A stretch of 64,000 nt of DNA, taken from positions 73,466-137,465 of the forward strand of contig JBMNPT010000005.1 in assembly GCA_050943735.1 (NCBI GenBank), read 5' to 3'. The notes beneath the pieces are model-generated. The model was not told where the DNA came from and did no database searches. It saw only the letters and a program-made list of their open reading frames with translations. Both the position numbers and the translations under genes were made by a program. The stretch is from JBMNPT01 sp050943735. Its GTDB lineage: Bacteria > Bacillota > Clostridia > Oscillospirales > RGIG577. This document shows positions 60,312 through 64,000 of this stretch, one piece after another; the first letter of the stretch is position 1, and each line of letters opens with the position of its first letter.

Positions 60312-61604
60312 ATGATACTGTTCAAACACGCCAATATTCTCACCATGGACGGAGATCGTCAGCTGCAGGACGGATTTGTGGGAGTTCGGGGTAACACCAT
60401 TGTGTATGTGGGAACCGAGCAGCCCAATCTGGAGGAATACCAGCAGGTGATTGATTGCACCGGCAAAGTGCTGATGCCTGGACTATACAATACCCATAGT
60501 CACATTCCCATGACGCTGCTGCGGGGACATGGAGATGAGCTTCCGCTGGAAAAATGGCTGGAAACGCGCATTTACCCCGCCGAGGACCGGCTCAATCCCG
60601 ATACGGTGAAGTGGGGGACCCTGTTGGGTATCAGTGAGATGCTGGCGGGAGGCATCTGCAGCTATACCGATATGTATTTTTTCTCCGACGTGATTGCCCA
60701 AGCCACCATGGAAAGTGGGATGAAGGCCAACATATCCAAATGCTGCATCTGCTTTGACCCCGAGGGGAAGGACGACGGAGGGCGGCTTACAGAGGCGCTG
60801 GAACTGTACCGGCAGTACCATGGCGCAGCGGAAGGGCGAATTCACATTGATATGGCATTCCACGCCATTTATACCACCAATCCCAATTATCTAAAACACT
60901 CCATGGAGCAGATTGGCGATTTGAATACGGCGGTGCAGTTCCACATGAGTGAAACGGTTACCGAACACCAGGGGGCGCTGGAGAAGTACGGGAAGACGCC
61001 CGCCGAAATTTTTGCAGAGGCAGGCGTAATGAGCAAACCCTGTGTGGCCGCTCACTGTGTGCAGGTGACTGATTCCGATCTGGAACTGCTGCGAGAACAT
61101 GGAGTGACGGTGTCTACCTGCCCGGGAAGCAACCTGAAGCTGGGCAGCGGCATTCCGGATGTGCGGCGGATGCTGCAGCATGGAGTGCGGGTTACGGTGG
61201 GTACCGATGGCTGCGCCAGCAACAACAATCTCAATCTGTGGGAAGAGATGCTGCTCACCACGTTGCTGGGCAAGGGGCAGTTCCAGGACCCCACAGCGGT
61301 ATCGGCTATGGAGGTGCTGCGGATGGCCACTGTCCACGGAGCCGCGAGTCAACAGCGGCCTAACTGTGGCTGCATCCGGGAAGGGAACCGGGCGGACCTC
61401 ATTGTGGTGGATTTTGACCGGCCGCATCTCATCCCCAATCCCAATCTGGTGAGCAATCTCATCTACAGTGCTCAGGCCAGTGATGTGGTGCTCAATATGG
61501 TGGATGGCAGGATTCTCTATCAAAATGGAGAGTATTTGACGTTGGATATGGAACAGATTCGCTGGCAGGCCCGGCGGGCGGCGGAGTATCTCACAGATTA
61601 TTAA
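60312..61604 (+). CDS. mtaD: 5'-methylthioadenosine / S-adenosylhomocysteine deaminase
   Basis: This 430-residue zinc amidohydrolase has THSHIPM (H62, H64) with MTLLRG, FHMSETVTEH, AAHCVQV and GTDGCASNNNLN, the typical set of the MTA/SAH deaminase family. It would turn MTA to methylthioinosine or SAH to S-inosylhomocysteine, substrates that a phosphorylase could process, which fits the PNP gene just upstream. Other adenosine analogues are possible. Confidence 0.9.
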   Translation: MILFKHANILTMDGDRQLQDGFVGVRGNTIVYVGTEQPNLEEYQQVIDCTGKVLMPGLYNTHSHIPMTLLRGHGDELPLEKWLETRIYPAEDRLNPDTVKWGTLLGISEMLAGGICSYTDMYFFSDVIAQATMESGMKANISKCCICFDPEGKDDGGRLTEALELYRQYHGAAEGRIHIDMAFHAIYTTNPNYLKHSMEQIGDLNTAVQFHMSETVTEHQGALEKYGKTPAEIFAEAGVMSKPCVAAHCVQVTDSDLELLREHGVTVSTCPGSNLKLGSGIPDVRRMLQHGVRVTVGTDGCASNNNLNLWEEMLLTTLLGKGQFQDPTAVSAMEVLRMATVHGAASQQRPNCGCIREGNRADLIVVDFDRPHLIPNPNLVSNLIYSAQASDVVLNMVDGRILYQNGEYLTLDMEQIRWQARRAAEYLTDY

Positions 61605-61648
61605 AAATCCAGTGTGACAAAATTACAGTGTGTGATGCAAATGCTTTT

Positions 61649-61681
61649 GGGCGGTATTCCTACTAGGTTGCCGCCCGTTTT
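61649..61681 (+). terminator. Probable terminator after mtaD
   Basis: A stem GGGCGG/CCGCCC (61649-61654 with 61671-61676) with an inner CCTACTAGG fold and a T-run. Confidence 0.55.
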
Positions 61682-61683
61682 TG

Positions 61684-61692
61684 TGATATAAT
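61684..61692 (+). promoter_or_regulatory. Extended -10 promoter of glnN
   Basis: TGATATAAT lies 39 bases before the glnN start. The -35 is weak and overlaps the upstream hairpin. Confidence 0.5.
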
Positions 61693-61730
61693 GCACAGTA
61701 AGAAAGAGAAAGCAACAGGGAGGAATGACC

Positions 61731-63851
61731 ATGCAGGAAGAACGGTTTGACGTGGGGAAGGATTTTGGCTGCAACGTATTCAATGATGAAGTGATGCGGG
61801 AACGGTTGCCCAAGCCGGTGTACCGTCAATTTCAGGAGATCCTGGAAAACGGGGCACAGCTCACTGAGGATGTGGCGGCCAGTGTGGCCCATGCCATGAA
61901 GGAGTGGGCCATTGAAAAGGGAGCTACCCATTACACCCACTGGTTTCAGCCGCTCAATGGCATGACAGCTGAAAAGCATGATTCTTTTCTCTCTCCCACC
62001 GACGGCGGTAAGGTCATCATGGAGTTTTCCGGCAAAGAACTTATCAAAGGGGAACCGGATGCCTCTTCCTTTCCCTCGGGCGGGTTGCGCAACACCTTTG
62101 AAGCCCGGGGTTATACCGCTTGGGACTGCACTTCTCCTGCTTTTCTGAAAAAGAATTCCTCAGGGGTGACGCTGTGCATTCCCACCGCTTTCTGCTCCTA
62201 TACGGGGGAAGCGCTGGATGAAAAAACACCTCTGCTGCGTTCCATGGAGCTCATCAACGCCAAAGCCAAGCGGGTGCTGGAGCTGCTGGGGGATACCGAT
62301 GCAGACAGCATCAACACCACCATAGGGGTGGAACAGGAGTACTTCCTCATCGAGAAGGAGCTCTTCTCCCGCCGGAAGGATTTGCAGTTCGCGGGACGTA
62401 CTCTGTTAGGTGCCTGTCCTCCCAAGGGACAGGAGTTTGAGGATCACTATTTCGGTGTCATCAATGAACGGGTGTCCTCTTATATGAAGGAGCTGGACGT
62501 GGAGTTGTGGAAGGTGGGCGTGACCGCCAAGACCAAGCACAACGAGGTGGCTCCTGCCCAGCACGAACTGGCACCGGTGTACACCACCACCAACATCGCC
62601 TGCGATCAGAACCAGATCATCATGGAGACCATGCAGCGAGTGGCGGATCATCATGGACTGGCCTGTCTGCTGCATGAAAAGCCCTTCTCCTATATCAATG
62701 GCAGCGGCAAGCACAACAACTGGTCCATTTCCACCTCCAAGCGCAACCTCATCAATCCCGGGAAGGATCCCCGTCACAACATTGAATTCCTGCTCTTCTT
62801 AGTGGCGGTGATTCGGGCGGTGGACAATTATGCCGAATTACTGCGTCTCACTGCGTCTACTCCGGGCAATGACCACCGGCTGGGTGGCAATGAGGCGCCG
62901 CCTTCCATCATCTCCATTTTCCTGGGAGAAGAGCTGACCAATCTGCTGGATTCCATTGAGGAGGCCAAGGAAGGCCCCCAGCAGCTGAAACGGTTCATTG
63001 AGGTGGGAGTTCAGACCCTGCCGCAGATTCTCAGCGACAATTCCGACCGCAACCGGACCTCTCCCTTTGCTTTCACCGGCAACAAGTTTGAGTTCCGGAT
63101 GCTGCCGGCTTCCACATCCGTTTCCTTTGCCAATACGGTGCTCAATACCGCGGTGGCAGAATCGCTGGACGATATTGCCAATCGGCTGTCTATGGTTCCC
63201 AAGGAGGATCTTGTGTCTGAGGTGTATGAGATTGTCAAAGACATCCTCACCCGGCACCGCAAGGTGATCTTCAACGGAAATGGCTACAGTCCCGAATGGG
63301 TAGCGGAGGCGGAACGCCGCGGATTGCCCAACATTCGCAATATGGTAGATGCGGTGCCGCATTTGCTCTCTCAGAAGTCGGTGTCACTGTTTGAAAAATT
63401 CGGGGTGTTGTCCTATAATGAACTTCATGCCCGGTATGAAATTTTGCTGGAAGAGTATGTAAAGCAGCTGCATCTGGAAGGCAAGACCATGGTCTACATG
63501 GTGGAGCGGGAGATCATTCCCGCAGTGAACCGGCATGTGGGTGAGCTGAGTGAAACCATTTTGAAAGTGCGTGAGGTGCTGGGGGGCGCCGCTGACCGGA
63601 GCCAGAAAGAGCGGCTCAGCTGTATGGTACGCAAGATGGATCAGGTGGAAATGGCACTGGCGGCGCTGAAAGAGGCGTTGGAGCAGGAACCGCAGCAAGA
63701 GGATTCTCTGGCGCAGGCGGTGTATTGCCGGGATGTGATCGGTGCGAAAATGGAGCAGCTCCGCACCTATTGCGACCAGCTGGAGACCATTTGTCCACAG
63801 GATGTCTGGCCGCTGCCCGATTATACTCAGCTGTTGTTCAGCATTGGATGA
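61731..63851 (+). CDS. glnN: Glutamine synthetase type III
   Basis: This 706-residue enzyme makes glutamine from glutamate and ammonia. It is the large GSIII form: the N-terminal KDFGCNVFNDEVMRERLPK, HWFQPLNGMTAEKHDSF, GVEQEYFLIE, AKTKHNEVAPAQHELAP and GSGKHNNWSIST are all present, and the C-terminus has the family's long helical extension. The start is taken at the second ATG (61731), because GGGAGG lies 7 bases before it and too near the first (61725). It is monocistronic and followed by a terminator. Confidence 0.95.
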   Translation: MQEERFDVGKDFGCNVFNDEVMRERLPKPVYRQFQEILENGAQLTEDVAASVAHAMKEWAIEKGATHYTHWFQPLNGMTAEKHDSFLSPTDGGKVIMEFSGKELIKGEPDASSFPSGGLRNTFEARGYTAWDCTSPAFLKKNSSGVTLCIPTAFCSYTGEALDEKTPLLRSMELINAKAKRVLELLGDTDADSINTTIGVEQEYFLIEKELFSRRKDLQFAGRTLLGACPPKGQEFEDHYFGVINERVSSYMKELDVELWKVGVTAKTKHNEVAPAQHELAPVYTTTNIACDQNQIIMETMQRVADHHGLACLLHEKPFSYINGSGKHNNWSISTSKRNLINPGKDPRHNIEFLLFLVAVIRAVDNYAELLRLTASTPGNDHRLGGNEAPPSIISIFLGEELTNLLDSIEEAKEGPQQLKRFIEVGVQTLPQILSDNSDRNRTSPFAFTGNKFEFRMLPASTSVSFANTVLNTAVAESLDDIANRLSMVPKEDLVSEVYEIVKDILTRHRKVIFNGNGYSPEWVAEAERRGLPNIRNMVDAVPHLLSQKSVSLFEKFGVLSYNELHARYEILLEEYVKQLHLEGKTMVYMVEREIIPAVNRHVGELSETILKVREVLGGAADRSQKERLSCMVRKMDQVEMALAALKEALEQEPQQEDSLAQAVYCRDVIGAKMEQLRTYCDQLETICPQDVWPLPDYTQLLFSIG

Positions 63852-63914
63852 CCAAAAACAAAAAGGGGGCCCAAAAGGGTGTCTCACTAAGGGATTTTAT
63901 TCCTTGGAAAAATA

Positions 63915-63955
63915 TCGGCATAGTTTGGAGAAATCCGGCTATGCCGATTTTTTCT
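63915..63955 (+). terminator. Terminator after glnN
   Basis: A 10-bp stem ATCGGCATAG/CTATGCCGAT with a 15-base loop and six T. The flanking 63852-64000 bases hold no gene I can support. Confidence 0.8.
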
Positions 63956-64000
63956 GTTCTTGGGGCAGTTCGACTGCTCCAATGAAGTTCCAATGGATGA

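Noticed and set aside
63870..63900. Possible insertion sequence end (GGGTGTCTCA-like text)
   Set aside because: No matching inverted repeat or transposase was found in the remaining bases.
63848..63985. 45-residue frame overlapping the glnN stop (ATGA)
   Set aside because: It runs through the glnN terminator hairpin, has no own ribosome site and ends in unstructured text, so it was not called as a gene.

Overview
The window looks like a chromosomal stretch from a spore-forming, Gram-positive anaerobe of the class Clostridia, most likely the Oscillospirales/Ruminococcaceae-like gut lineages. The grounds are a complete spoIIA operon, PdaA-, BofC- and YtvI-like sporulation proteins, a Spo0A-like regulator, strong AGGAGG ribosome binding sites, frequent TTG starts, TTGACA/TATAAT promoters, and moderately GC-rich coding DNA with AT-rich intergenic gaps. 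No rRNA, CRISPR array or intact insertion sequence was seen. One tRNA (Gln, CTG) is present.

Layout. 1-3.5 kb: the 3' part of alaS, a HIT protein, a metallo-beta-lactamase-fold hydrolase and a PdaA-type deacetylase, facing an MnmM-like tRNA methyltransferase. 4.2-9.4 kb: one transcription unit with a clear promoter and terminator, holding an orphan BREX-type PglX methyltransferase, a membrane-anchored repeat protein of unknown function and a cytidylate-kinase-like protein. 10.1-12.9 kb: a glycosyltransferase / polytopic membrane protein / GtrA-like cassette. 13-17.3 kb: prfC, a TetR regulator, an AraC-type regulator whose C-terminus has been replaced by an Ig-like tail, a lone phage-tail-like gene and two unexplained tandem terminators. 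17.3-20.2 kb: a Spo0A-like regulator with amidohydrolase, a TSCPD protein and an sdpRI pair with a long perfect palindrome at its promoter. 20.3-24.1 kb: pepD and serC-serA. 24.4-29.7 kb: SH3-like protein, valS, an AAA ATPase and folC. 29.7-31.2 kb: spoIIAA-spoIIAB-sigF. 31.3-34.2 kb: putP and a CapA-like protein. 34.3-37.2 kb: a second, paralogous glycosyltransferase / membrane / GtrA cassette. 37.2-42.7 kb: guanine deaminase, tRNA-Gln, a BofC-like protein, a class A penicillin-binding protein and ytvI. 42.8-47.3 kb: an aspartate-to-threonine cluster with a phosphoglycerate-mutase-like proposed homoserine kinase, an ACT protein, hom and lysC. 47.4-50.9 kb: a 33-residue membrane peptide, rlmB and a large membrane protein that reads as a catalytically dead P1B-type ATPase. 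51-58.8 kb: recJ, rel, dtd, a second MBL hydrolase, hemZ and a uridine-kinase-like gene in one dense run. 58.9-64 kb: a zinc-ribbon protein, purine nucleoside phosphorylase, an MTA/SAH deaminase and type III glutamine synthetase.

Most of the window is ordinary core genome. The places most likely to repay work are the pseudo-P-type ATPase (48601-50913), where the phosphorylated Asp is replaced by Glu; the two paralogous Gtr-like cassettes; the solitary PglX operon; and the 16.2-17.3 kb scar where a regulator has been joined to foreign, phage-like sequence. All family assignments come from reading motifs by eye. No database search was run.
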